Source of the DNA: Terriglobus roseus
Lineage (GTDB): Bacteria; Acidobacteriota; Terriglobia; Terriglobales; Acidobacteriaceae
NCBI RefSeq assembly: GCF_900105625.1
Contig: NZ_FNSD01000001.1
Location: forward strand, 4,216,001 to 4,280,000
Direction of reading: 5' to 3'
DNA length: 64,000 nt
The notes beneath the pieces were generated by a model. The model saw only the letters and a list, made by a program, of their open reading frames with translations, searched no databases and was not told the origin of the DNA. A program made the translations under genes and the position numbers. Position 1 is the first letter of the stretch, and every line of letters begins with the position of its first letter. Of the stretch, positions 34,729 to 42,917 are shown one piece after another.

Positions 34729-35595
34729 ATGGGTGAGCTTCTCCGTAGTCATCTTCTGATGGCGCTTGGTCTATGGTGCGGGTCCGCCGTCGCTCAGATC
34801 CTGCATCCGCAGCAACCGATGCCTTCGTTTGAAGTGGCCACGATAAAACCCTGGAAGCCGAGCCAACCGGCACCCACAGCCGATGGTGGTCCCGGTGCGG
34901 TGAAGAAGATTGTGAAGATGGCTCCGGTAGGGTCGCCCCCGCTCTCGCAGCGCGTTCACTTCATCGGCCAGATCCAGTTGCTGATCGAATCCGCCTACAA
35001 TCTGCCGGTGTCATCGGGTAATCGCATTCTGGGTGGTCCGGAGTGGGTACGCAGCGAGGGCGACCGTTATGAGCTCATGGCGAAGATCGACGACGCAAAA
35101 TTCGCCGAGATGCAGCGCCTCACCGTCTCGCAACAGCAAGGCCAGGTCGCACGGATGGAGCAGACGCTCCTGGCGGAGCGCTTGGGTCTGAAGGTGCATT
35201 TTGAGATGCGGGAGATGCCCGTCTACACGCTCGTGATCGCCAAGGGTGGAGCGAAGCTCACCGCCTCATCAGGGAGCGATCCGAGCCGGCTTACAGTGGC
35301 CAGAAGCGAAGGAGAAAATGATCTTGCGGCGAAGTCTGTGACAATGGACGAGCTCGTACGATCGCCCTTCCTGCGCGGGATCGGCAGGCCTGTGTTCAAT
35401 CAAACCGGGATAGTTGGTCCTTGTGACTTCTCACTCAAATGGTCTGCGGATGAGGTGGCTTCCTCGGAGGGAAGCAGTGCGGTTCCCGGTCTGTTCCCTG
35501 CGTTGGAAGAGCAACTAGGGCTGAAGCTTGTCGCATCGAGAGGGCCGGTCGAGGTAATCGTCATCGATCACATCGACCGGCCTTCAGATAACTAA
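34729..35595 (+). CDS. TIGR03435 family protein (acidobacterial expansion family)
   Basis: A 288-residue exported protein with a signal peptide (LLRSHLLMALGLWCGSAVAQ). Recognisable family blocks are PSFEVATIKPWKP, QLLIESAYNLP, RILGGPEWVRSEGDRYELMAK, LKVHFEMREMPVYTLVIAKGG and a C-terminal LEEQLGLKLVASRGPVEVIV. The family is strongly expanded in Acidobacteria and some Planctomycetes; its function is unknown. The start at 34729 follows GGAGAG. Convergent with metG, 7 bp apart. Confidence 0.87.
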   Translation: MGELLRSHLLMALGLWCGSAVAQILHPQQPMPSFEVATIKPWKPSQPAPTADGGPGAVKKIVKMAPVGSPPLSQRVHFIGQIQLLIESAYNLPVSSGNRILGGPEWVRSEGDRYELMAKIDDAKFAEMQRLTVSQQQGQVARMEQTLLAERLGLKVHFEMREMPVYTLVIAKGGAKLTASSGSDPSRLTVARSEGENDLAAKSVTMDELVRSPFLRGIGRPVFNQTGIVGPCDFSLKWSADEVASSEGSSAVPGLFPALEEQLGLKLVASRGPVEVIVIDHIDRPSDN

Positions 35596-35602
35596 GCGAA
35601 GC

Positions 35603-37777
35603 CTAGCGTAGTCGCGCGCCGATCTCGATGTCTTCGAGGAAGCTCGCGAGTGCTGGTGTGCCGTCGCCGACTGAGGCAGCAACGACCATGCCCTGCGACT
35701 CGTAGCCGCGCAGCTTGCGTGGCGCGAGGTTTGCGACGATGACGACCTTCCGGCCCACCAGCTTCTCCGGCTCGTAGAACTGTGCGATGCCTGCGAGGAT
35801 CTGGCGCTTCTCATAGCCAAGGTCGACTTCAAGACGCAGCAGTTTGTCAGCCTTCGGGATGCGCTCGGCGACGAGCACCTTCGCTACGCGGAGATCGACC
35901 TTGATGAAGTCGTCGATGGTGATCTCGGGGGTATCAGGCTTGGTCGCGACCTTAGGATCAACGGCCGCGATTTCCGTTGCTGGCGCGGCCTCTGCGCGCG
36001 GCGATGCTGTTGGAGTTCCATCGGCGATGGGTGTCAGAGGCTGTTCGCCTTCTGCGAGGTTTTGCGGTGCGTTGGGGTCGATTGCTGCGGGCTTTTGTTC
36101 TGCGTCGTTCATACGTGTGATCAGTTCTTTCTCCGCGCGCGGGAAGATCGGCGCGATGGTTCCAAGCCTGGTGTTCGCAGCGAACCCGCCGCGGGAAAGG
36201 TCGCGTAGTTCGCCGAGTTCCGCGGCACGTTCGATGCTGCCAAGGCCCAGTTGCTCCCACACGCGTGCAGTGGCGTAAGGCAAAACTGGATGCAGCAGTG
36301 CGGTGATGATGCGGATGCTCTTCGCGGCGGTCCGGAGCACTTCGGCGAGGCGCTCGCGTTGCGCAGGATCCTTCGCCAGCTTCCACGGTGCGTTGGCTGT
36401 GAGGTACTGATCCGTCGCAGCGACGAGTGCTGACGTCGCAGAGACGGCAGCGGTGAACTCTTGCCGCTCAAGAGCTCCGCGCACGCTATCGATCGCTTCG
36501 GCAGTGGCCGCCGTAAGCTCCGTCGTCAGACCGCTCTCTGGGATCACGCTTTCGAAGTTCTGCGCGATCATGTTCAGCGTACGGCTTACGAGATTGCCGT
36601 ATCCGTTGGCCAGGTCGCTGTTGTAACGGGCAACAAGCGCGTCAAAGCTGAACGATCCGTCCTGCCCGAAGGGGATCTCACGCAGCAGGAAGTAGCGAAG
36701 CACGTCCGCGCCGAAGAGATCCTGCTCATACTTCTCGGTGTCCGGTTTGAGCGATCCGAAGGCATCGAGGATTGTCTCAGTCCGCACAATGTTGCCGCGG
36801 CTCTTGGACATCTTCGATTCTTCGAAGAGCAACCAGCCGTGCGCGACGATCTTCTTTGGCAGCGGCAGGCCTGCGGCGAGCAGGAAGGCCGGCCAGTAGA
36901 CGCAGTGGAAGCGGACGATCTCCTTGCCAACGAAGTGCAGATCGGCGGGCCAGAAACGCGCGAACATCTCTGCGCCATCTTCGGTGTCATCGCCGTATCC
37001 GACGGCCGTCATGTAGTTCGCCAGGGCGTCCAGCCATACATAAATGACGTGCTTTTGAGACGTTTCAGATGCTGCAATGTCCGGCACCGGGATGCCCCAG
37101 TCGAAGCTTGTGCGCGAAACGCTCAGATCCTTCACTGCACCCGGCACGTAGGCGACGCCGGTATCGCTCAGCAGCGTCTCCGAACCGTCGTTCACGTTGC
37201 CGCGGAGGAAGCTAAGGACCTCGTTCTTGCGGGCCTCGGGGGTAATGGTCAACTGGTTCGATTCGATCAGGTCGATGAGCGGCTTTTGGAAGGAGGAGAG
37301 CCGGAAGTAGAAGTTCTCTTCCGTGATAGTCTCGGTCGGCTTGCCGTCGGGGCCTATGGTGCCCGGGGGACCTTCGACGAACATCTCCTCACCAACGGAG
37401 TACTGGCCGGTGTAGCTGTCGAGGTAGATGTGGCCGCGCTGGTAGAGCGCCGTGAACAGCTTCTGCACGCCGCGCTTATGCTTCGCATCGGTCGTGCGGA
37501 TGTACTGGTCATACGTGATCCCCATCCGGTGCCAGAGCGAGCGGAAGCTGGCGCTGACGTCGTCGGCGAACTGTTGGGGCTCGATGCCTGCGGCTGCGGC
37601 GGAGCGGCCGATCTTCTGGCCGTGTTCGTCGGTGCCTGTTAGGAAGTAGGTGTCGGCACCATCAATGCGTTTGCGGCGCGCAAGTGTGTCTGCGGCAATG
37701 GTGGTGTACGCGTGGCCGATGTGCGGGCGCGCGTTGACGTAGTAAATCGGGGTCGTTATATAGAACTTTTCAGGCAT
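35603..37777 (-). CDS. metG: Methionyl-tRNA synthetase with C-terminal tRNA-binding domain
   Basis: A 724-residue class I synthetase that charges tRNA-Met. HIGH motif in ARPHIGHAYTTI, KMSKS in ESKMSKSRGNIV, and WPADLHFVGKEIVRFH are present. The zinc-knuckle Cys sets are absent, as in MetG2-type enzymes. An anticodon-binding domain (about 390-520) leads through an Ala/Pro-rich linker (about 560-610) to an EMAP-II/Arc1p-like domain (IDDFIKVDLRVAKVLVAE to the end). The start at 37777 gives the normal N-terminus EKFYITTPIYYVN; the frame is open for another 97 residues with no homology and would overlap hldD. Confidence 0.94.
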   Translation of the reverse strand: MPEKFYITTPIYYVNARPHIGHAYTTIAADTLARRKRIDGADTYFLTGTDEHGQKIGRSAAAAGIEPQQFADDVSASFRSLWHRMGITYDQYIRTTDAKHKRGVQKLFTALYQRGHIYLDSYTGQYSVGEEMFVEGPPGTIGPDGKPTETITEENFYFRLSSFQKPLIDLIESNQLTITPEARKNEVLSFLRGNVNDGSETLLSDTGVAYVPGAVKDLSVSRTSFDWGIPVPDIAASETSQKHVIYVWLDALANYMTAVGYGDDTEDGAEMFARFWPADLHFVGKEIVRFHCVYWPAFLLAAGLPLPKKIVAHGWLLFEESKMSKSRGNIVRTETILDAFGSLKPDTEKYEQDLFGADVLRYFLLREIPFGQDGSFSFDALVARYNSDLANGYGNLVSRTLNMIAQNFESVIPESGLTTELTAATAEAIDSVRGALERQEFTAAVSATSALVAATDQYLTANAPWKLAKDPAQRERLAEVLRTAAKSIRIITALLHPVLPYATARVWEQLGLGSIERAAELGELRDLSRGGFAANTRLGTIAPIFPRAEKELITRMNDAEQKPAAIDPNAPQNLAEGEQPLTPIADGTPTASPRAEAAPATEIAAVDPKVATKPDTPEITIDDFIKVDLRVAKVLVAERIPKADKLLRLEVDLGYEKRQILAGIAQFYEPEKLVGRKVVIVANLAPRKLRGYESQGMVVAASVGDGTPALASFLEDIEIGARLR

Positions 37778-37888
37778 CGCGGCTGATGCCAAGTTTACCA
37801 GTGCGACAGCGGTCATCCATTGCATCCAAGGGTGGAACGCGCGGATCGGTGTGGATTGACGGTCAACTTGTCCGCCATCGTCGCCGTC

Positions 37889-37894
37889 TACAAT
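37889..37894 (+). promoter_or_regulatory. Candidate -10 box for the heptose operon
   Basis: TACAAT lies 7 nt before the ATG at 37902, with TTGTCC (37868-37873) 15 bp upstream as a weak -35. If used, the hldD mRNA would be leaderless and would exclude the ATG at 37893. Confidence 0.25.
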
Positions 37895-37901
37895 GTCAGC
37901 C

Positions 37902-38894
37902 ATGGGCAAGATGACAGTCGTAACGGGAGCTGCGGGATTTATTGGCCGCAATGTAGTGGCGGAGCTGAATCGCCGCGGGCAGACCGACCTGCTGCTGGTC
38001 GACGACCTGGGCACCGATGAGAAGTGGAAGAATCTGGTCGGCCTGAAGTACGAAGACCTGTTGCCCATTGACGACTTTCTTGACCGTGTTCACAGCGACA
38101 GCGAAAGCGCTCTGCCTGAGATCGACGGCATCGTGCACCTGGGCGCGTGCAGCGCCACCACCGAGAAGGACGCGGACTATCTGCTGACCAACAACTACGC
38201 CTACACCCGCACCCTGTGCGAGTGGGCGCAGGTGCATGGCGTGAGGTTTGTCTACGCTTCCAGCGCGGCCACGTACGGCGATGGCGCGCTGGGCTATGAC
38301 GACAGTGACGCTGTCACACCGAACCTGAAGCCGCTGAACATGTACGGCTACTCAAAGCACATGTTTGACCTGTGGGCCCTCCGCAACAACCTGTACAGCG
38401 GTGCGAATCCCATCGCAGGGTTGAAGTACTTCAATGTCTATGGACCTTACGAGGACCACAAGGATGACATGCGCTCCGTCGTCCACAAGAGCTTCGGCCA
38501 GGTGGGCGAGGGCGAGGGCAAGGTGAAACTTTTCAAGAGTCACAAGCCTGAGTACAAAGACGGCGAGCAGATGCGCGACTTCGTTTATGTGAAGGACGCA
38601 GTCGCCGTGACGCTATGGCTGCTGGAAAACCCAAGTATCGGTGGCCTGTTCAACTGTGGCACCGGCATCTCACGCACCTGGCGCGACCTGGTTACGGCGG
38701 TCTATGCTGCGATCGGCAAGGAACCGAAGATCGAATACATCGACATGCCCGAGAGCCTGCGCGAAAAGTACCAGTACTACACCGAAGCCAAGCCCGATAA
38801 GTTGCGGGCCGCTGGGTATGACAAGCCATTCACCACGCTCGAAGATGGCATCCGAGATTACGTGAAGAACTATCTGCAGGCGCGGAAGGCATAG
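37902..38894 (+). CDS. hldD: ADP-L-glycero-D-manno-heptose-6-epimerase
   Basis: An extended short-chain dehydrogenase/reductase that epimerises ADP-D,D-heptose to ADP-L,D-heptose for the LPS inner core. TVVTGAAGFIGRNVV is the NAD(P)-binding Gly motif; YASSAATYGDG, MYGYSKHMFD (catalytic Tyr/Lys), FNVYGPYEDHKDDMRS and QMRDFVYVKD are HldD-specific. About 330 residues. Possible starts are 37893, 37902 and 37911; 37902 is chosen because a -10-like box overlaps the first, but 37911 gives the shortest typical N-terminus. The next gene, gmhA, starts 2 bp after the stop. Confidence 0.93.
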   Translation: MGKMTVVTGAAGFIGRNVVAELNRRGQTDLLLVDDLGTDEKWKNLVGLKYEDLLPIDDFLDRVHSDSESALPEIDGIVHLGACSATTEKDADYLLTNNYAYTRTLCEWAQVHGVRFVYASSAATYGDGALGYDDSDAVTPNLKPLNMYGYSKHMFDLWALRNNLYSGANPIAGLKYFNVYGPYEDHKDDMRSVVHKSFGQVGEGEGKVKLFKSHKPEYKDGEQMRDFVYVKDAVAVTLWLLENPSIGGLFNCGTGISRTWRDLVTAVYAAIGKEPKIEYIDMPESLREKYQYYTEAKPDKLRAAGYDKPFTTLEDGIRDYVKNYLQARKA

Positions 38895-38896
38895 GC

Positions 38897-39517
38897 ATGG
38901 CTGAGGCTTCGATCAGGGCCGATGGTTCGATTTTCCAGCACAACGTGTCGGATGCCACCGCAATGCTGCAGTCGCTGTTGAAGCTGGAGCCCCAGGTGGA
39001 ACAGGCGGCATCGCTGCTGGCGAAGGCACTGCTGGGTGGCAACAAGCTGCTGGCCTGTGGCAACGGTGGCTCGGCAGCGGACGCATCGCACCTGACGACG
39101 GAGTTTGTCGTGCGCTTCCAGGCTGATCGCCGGCCCTATCCCGCGATCAGCTTTGCGACCAACGGTGGCGATCTGACTGCTTGCGGTAACGACTACGGTT
39201 TTGACGAGATCTTTGCGCGGCAGGTACGAGCCTACGGCCACAAGGGAGACGTGCTGTTTGCCTTCACTACCAGCGGCAACAGCGAGAATGTTCTGCGCGC
39301 GCTCCTGACCGCGAAGGAGACCGGTGTCACCACCGTCGCCTTCCTTGGCCGCGACGGTGGCCGCTCCGGTGGCATTGCCGACGTTGAATTCCTCGTGGAG
39401 CATGGCGTCACAGCCCGCATCCAGGAAGCGCACAAACTGTTGCTGCACACGATCTGCGAGCTGGTTGAGGTTCGGCTGCACGCCGCAGCCTCCGCGGGCC
39501 ATCAACCCCTGACATAA
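38897..39517 (+). CDS. gmhA: Phosphoheptose (sedoheptulose-7-phosphate) isomerase
   Basis: A 206-residue SIS-domain isomerase for the first step of heptose synthesis: sedoheptulose-7-P to D-glycero-D-manno-heptose-7-P. The motifs LLACGNGGSAADASHLTTEFVVRF, FTTSGNSENVLRAL and HKLLLHTICELVE are typical GmhA. The N-terminal helix is somewhat longer than in E. coli. It is 2 bp from hldD, so the two heptose genes are coupled, and 26 bp upstream of a ROK kinase. Confidence 0.93.
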   Translation: MAEASIRADGSIFQHNVSDATAMLQSLLKLEPQVEQAASLLAKALLGGNKLLACGNGGSAADASHLTTEFVVRFQADRRPYPAISFATNGGDLTACGNDYGFDEIFARQVRAYGHKGDVLFAFTTSGNSENVLRALLTAKETGVTTVAFLGRDGGRSGGIADVEFLVEHGVTARIQEAHKLLLHTICELVEVRLHAAASAGHQPLT

Positions 39518-39543
39518 GAAACACGGCAAGGATTTACGAACAG

Positions 39544-40455
39544 ATGAGCATTCGCATTGGCATTGACCTGGGCGGCACCAAGATTGAGGGCCGCGCCTTT
39601 GACGAGCACGGACACGAGCTGGACCGCCTGCGCGTCGCGACACCGCGTGAAGATTACCCCGGCACCATTGAGGCGATCGTCGACGTTGCGCATTCCCTGG
39701 AAGTACGCGTCGGCTCCAAGGGAACTGTCGGTGTGGGCATTCCAGGCTCCGTCGTGCGATCGACCGGGCTTGTGAAGAACGCGAACTCTACGTGGCTGAA
39801 CGGCCGCGCCATCGAGGTCGACCTGACAAAGCGCATGGGCCGTGAGGTCCGCTGTGCCAATGACGCCAACTGCCTGGCAGTCTCCGAGGCGACCGATGGT
39901 GCGGGTGCGGGTTACGCCGTCGTCTTCGGCGTCATCATCGGCACTGGCTGCGGTGGCGGCCTTGCCATCAACGGGCACGTACACAATGGTCCGAATGGCC
40001 TGGCAGGCGAGTGGGGCCACAATCCGCTGCCCCGCCAGACCGCCGCGGAGTGGCCCGGCCCTGTCTGCTACTGCGGCAAGCTGAGCTGCATTGAGATGTG
40101 GTGCTGCGGTACCGGTCTGGAGCGGGACTTCCGGACTGTGACGGGTAAAACTCTGCGAGGGCCGGAAATCGTTGCAGCGAGTGTGGCAGGCGATGCCGAC
40201 GCCGAGGCCGCGATCGTACGGTTCGAAGATCGCCTCGCCAAGAGCCTGGCAACGATCTATAACTCACTGGACCCGGACTGCATTGTGCTCGGTGGCGGCC
40301 TGTCGCAGCTGGACCGGCTGTACACAAATCTGCCGCCGCTGATCTCGACCTATACGTTTGGCGGGCCGGTGGAGACACCGATCAAGAAGGCCGTCCACGG
40401 AGATGCGAGTGGTGTGCGCGGTGCGGCCTGGCTTTGGCCATCGGCTGCAGTTTAA
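39544..40455 (+). CDS. ROK family sugar kinase
   Basis: A 303-residue kinase of the ROK family. ATP-binding motif GIDLGGTKIEG at the N-terminus, sugar-contact EWGHNPLPR, and the structural zinc motif CYCGKLSCIEMWCCGTG (ROK CxCGxxxC) resemble Mak/fructokinase-type enzymes. Usual substrates are fructose, mannose, glucose or GlcNAc. Placement as third gene after hldD and gmhA suggests a heptose- or sedoheptulose-related substrate or supply of sugar phosphate; no HldE kinase is in the window. That functional link is inference. A hairpin terminator follows. Confidence 0.87.
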   Translation: MSIRIGIDLGGTKIEGRAFDEHGHELDRLRVATPREDYPGTIEAIVDVAHSLEVRVGSKGTVGVGIPGSVVRSTGLVKNANSTWLNGRAIEVDLTKRMGREVRCANDANCLAVSEATDGAGAGYAVVFGVIIGTGCGGGLAINGHVHNGPNGLAGEWGHNPLPRQTAAEWPGPVCYCGKLSCIEMWCCGTGLERDFRTVTGKTLRGPEIVAASVAGDADAEAAIVRFEDRLAKSLATIYNSLDPDCIVLGGGLSQLDRLYTNLPPLISTYTFGGPVETPIKKAVHGDASGVRGAAWLWPSAAV

Positions 40456-40479
40456 GCCAGGGCATCTACCTTCCTGAAG

Positions 40480-40519
40480 CCAGTTTGTCATCCCTTCGCT
40501 TCACGGAATGACAAACTGG
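40480..40519. terminator. Inverted repeat between convergent genes
   Basis: A perfect 12-bp stem CCAGTTTGTCAT (40480-40491) with ATGACAAACTGG (40508-40519), between the ROK gene and the CYCXC gene. Its GTCAT...ATGAC ends look like a dispersed palindrome that doubles as a transcription end. No strong U-run. Confidence 0.55.
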
Positions 40520-40542
40520 TAAGGACTCGGCAGGGACGCCAA

Positions 40543-40980
40543 CTACAGCGCAGCGTGCTCCAGATCCACACTCAGCCACTGACCCTTCTCAATCGCCGCA
40601 CGGATTTGTGCGGGCGTCTTGCCGAGCTTTGTCTGCTGGTAAGCGAAGACCGCTTCCTTCATACAGGTGGAGCACTCGGCGCCGTGCAGGCCTTCGAAGC
40701 AGCTATGGAGGCTATTGTGGCCCATGGCCTGATCGCAGCGGCAGTAACAGGGCATCTGGTGTAGAACGGGCTGAATCTTGGCCGCCATCTTGTACGCCGT
40801 GACCTGATACGGATGGGAGAAGTAAACACCGGTGGTCTGCGCTCCGGAGAGGACGGGCGGCAGCGGCTTGGTGGGTGCGCCGTTGTTGTACGCGGGAATA
40901 TCCGCAGACGGGTTCGACCACTGCGCGCAGGCGGCAACAGTCAGCAGGGCAATGGCGAGCAGCGGCAGCAGGCGTTTCAT
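40543..40980 (-). CDS. CYCXC-type lipoprotein (PCYCxC motif)
   Basis: A 145-residue exported protein; the signal ends with a lipobox-like TVAAC. The core contains PCYCRCDQAMGHNSLHSCF and AECSTCMKEAVFAYQQTKLG, matching the PCYCGC/CYCXC family, in which some members carry selenocysteine. This one has Cys throughout. The last part (LGKTPAQIRAAIEKGQW) is also conserved. Eight Cys in the mature protein suggest metal or redox chemistry, but no function is established. Confidence 0.82.
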   Translation of the reverse strand: MKRLLPLLAIALLTVAACAQWSNPSADIPAYNNGAPTKPLPPVLSGAQTTGVYFSHPYQVTAYKMAAKIQPVLHQMPCYCRCDQAMGHNSLHSCFEGLHGAECSTCMKEAVFAYQQTKLGKTPAQIRAAIEKGQWLSVDLEHAAL

Positions 40981-41130
40981 GTGTCCATGATAATCCCGTG
41001 GGGCTTGCTCTGAGGTATCTGATGGCTCAGCAGTCGAAGCTCACGGTCGCGTGATCGCTCACCCTTTTGCTTCGCGACGAACCCGACCCGGGATGATCGT
41101 CATTCGATTTGAGGATGAGTGCGCTAAGCA

Positions 41131-41167
41131 AAAAAAAGCCCGTATCGACGATTACCGCCGATACGGG
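41131..41167 (-). terminator. Strong intrinsic terminator downstream of glmU
   Basis: A perfect 9-bp stem CCCGTATCG (41139-41147) with CGATACGGG (41159-41167). On the minus strand it is followed by a run of T from the A-tract at 41130-41137. It is 170 bp beyond the glmU stop, unusually far for a simple gene end. Confidence 0.85.
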
Positions 41168-41250
41168 GGAGGCCAGTGACGCAACTTGTAGCGGAGGGAG
41201 AAACTCAACCTTCGCAGAACCTTTGGGCAACAACCGCGCCCACACACAGT
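41131..41250 (-). ncRNA. Candidate small RNA or long glmU 3' UTR
   Basis: The minus-strand DNA before the terminator at 41131-41167 has two C-rich stretches, CTCCCTCCG and CCTCCCCC, that could pair with Shine-Dalgarno sequences. A weak CATACT -10-like box is near 41250. There is no ORF. The combination (anti-SD tracts plus intrinsic terminator, 170 bp from glmU) fits a trans-acting sRNA, but it may be only a 3' UTR. Confidence 0.3.
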
Positions 41251-41337
41251 ATGACGCAAATCGGGGTTTGAAGTTGCTGTTTGGTACGTAAAAATGCAGA
41301 AATATATAAAAAACAGTAGAAATGGCCGAGTATGACG

Positions 41338-42774
41338 TCAGCGGCCGTTCCCCTCTGCTAGCCGGGCGGCGGCACGTTTGTCAGATGCCCAACCCGCTTT
41401 GGTCACTTGCCTAGCGCGCCCAAGTGCCAAGGCGTCGGCCGGAACGTCTTCCGTAATGCTCGATCCTGCAGCAACATAGGAGCCACTTTCTAAAGTGACG
41501 GGTGCAATCAGCGTTGAGTCCGAACCTACAAAAACACCATCACCAATGGTTGTGCGGTGCTTGTGGACGCCGTCGTAGTTGCAGGTGATGACTCCCGCGC
41601 CGATGTTTGACCCGGCCCCGATGGTCGCGTCGCCCAGGTAGGCAAGGTGGTTGGCCTTTGAGCCCTCTCCCAAGGTCGTTTTCTTCGTCTCTACGAAGTT
41701 GCCGACGTGGGCGCGGGCGCCAATCTGGCTTTCGGGACGAATGTGAGCGTAGGGGCCAAGCTGCGCTCCGTCGCCGACCGTGGAGTCGGTGAGGATGCAG
41801 CCGTTGCGGATGAGGACGCCCTCGCCGATCGTGCAATTTTCGATGACAGAGAAGGAGCGGATGCGGCAGTTGGCACCAATGGTTGTGGCGCCCAAAAGCT
41901 GAACGAAGGGTTCGATGACCGTGTCTGCCGATACCTGGACTGAAGCGTCGATGACGCAGGTGTCCGGCCGAAAGATGGTGACGCCGGCCGCCATCAGCCG
42001 GGCGGCAGACCGCTCACGGAAGCTGGCGTCGAGGTGCATCATCTCCGCAATGGTATTCGCGCCGAGCACTTCGTCGACGGAGTCCGCGGCGATGGCGACG
42101 ACGCGCTCCTCATCATGCACGAGCATCGCGGCGATGTCCGTCAGGTAGAACTCACCGGCAGAGTTGGTGTTCGCGAGCTTGCCAAGTCTGTCGAAGAGTG
42201 CGCTGGTGCGAAAGGCATAGATGCCACTGTTGATCTCGCGCAGGCGCTCGGGAGTGGCGAGCTCATCTTCGGAGAGAGACTTCTGCTCGACGATGCCGCT
42301 GACATCCTCGGAGCCGTCCTGCTTGCGGAGTACGCGGCCGTACCCGGTGGGGTCGGGTGGAATGGCCGTGAGGATCGTCATCGCTGCGTTCTGCTTTAGA
42401 TGCGTGGTGCGCAGGGCGGTGATGGTCTCCGGGCGGATGAGCGGCACGTCGCCGGAGAGGACGATGAGGTGCGTAGGCGGCGTGGTGCCGGTCTCGGCAT
42501 ACCAGTCGCGGACGCACTGCAGTGCGTGGCCCGTGCCGAGTTGCTGCGGCTGCAGCACAAAGCGGACGCCGGTAGGCGCTGCGGCCGCCTGAATCTGTGC
42601 TGCCTGGTGACCGACGACGACGAGAATGTCTGCAGCCGAGACCTGGGTTCTGGCTGCGTCGATAACGTGCAACAGAAGCGCTTTACCGCCGACGGCGTGC
42701 AGAACCTTGGGGCGGGCGCTCTTGAGTCGCGTGCCTTTGCCCGCGGCCATGACGACAATGCCGAAATCACTCAT
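41338..42774 (-). CDS. glmU: Bifunctional GlcNAc-1-phosphate uridylyltransferase / glucosamine-1-phosphate acetyltransferase
   Basis: A 478-residue bifunctional enzyme making UDP-GlcNAc for peptidoglycan and LPS. The N-terminal nucleotidyltransferase has VVMAAGKGTRLKSARPKVLH and LSGDVPLIRPETI. The C-terminal left-handed beta-helix of hexapeptide repeats (about 255-455) contains ARAHVGNFVETKKTTLG, KANHLAYLGDATIG and ITCNYDGVHKHRT, which are acetyltransferase active-site regions. Length is normal. With murA and murQ in the same window it marks cell-wall metabolism. A strong terminator is 170 bp downstream. Confidence 0.95.
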   Translation of the reverse strand: MSDFGIVVMAAGKGTRLKSARPKVLHAVGGKALLLHVIDAARTQVSAADILVVVGHQAAQIQAAAAPTGVRFVLQPQQLGTGHALQCVRDWYAETGTTPPTHLIVLSGDVPLIRPETITALRTTHLKQNAAMTILTAIPPDPTGYGRVLRKQDGSEDVSGIVEQKSLSEDELATPERLREINSGIYAFRTSALFDRLGKLANTNSAGEFYLTDIAAMLVHDEERVVAIAADSVDEVLGANTIAEMMHLDASFRERSAARLMAAGVTIFRPDTCVIDASVQVSADTVIEPFVQLLGATTIGANCRIRSFSVIENCTIGEGVLIRNGCILTDSTVGDGAQLGPYAHIRPESQIGARAHVGNFVETKKTTLGEGSKANHLAYLGDATIGAGSNIGAGVITCNYDGVHKHRTTIGDGVFVGSDSTLIAPVTLESGSYVAAGSSITEDVPADALALGRARQVTKAGWASDKRAAARLAEGNGR

Positions 42775-42917
42775 GCACCCGATGCTACGACGAAGCGGCC
42801 GGACGTGCTTTGACGGTGGCCACCGGGAGCGATCCGAGGAAACTATCGAACGGAGGAATGACCTGAACGTGTGGTTGCCAAGGGTGATGGCGCAGGGGAG
42901 ACTATGTCGTCACTCCT

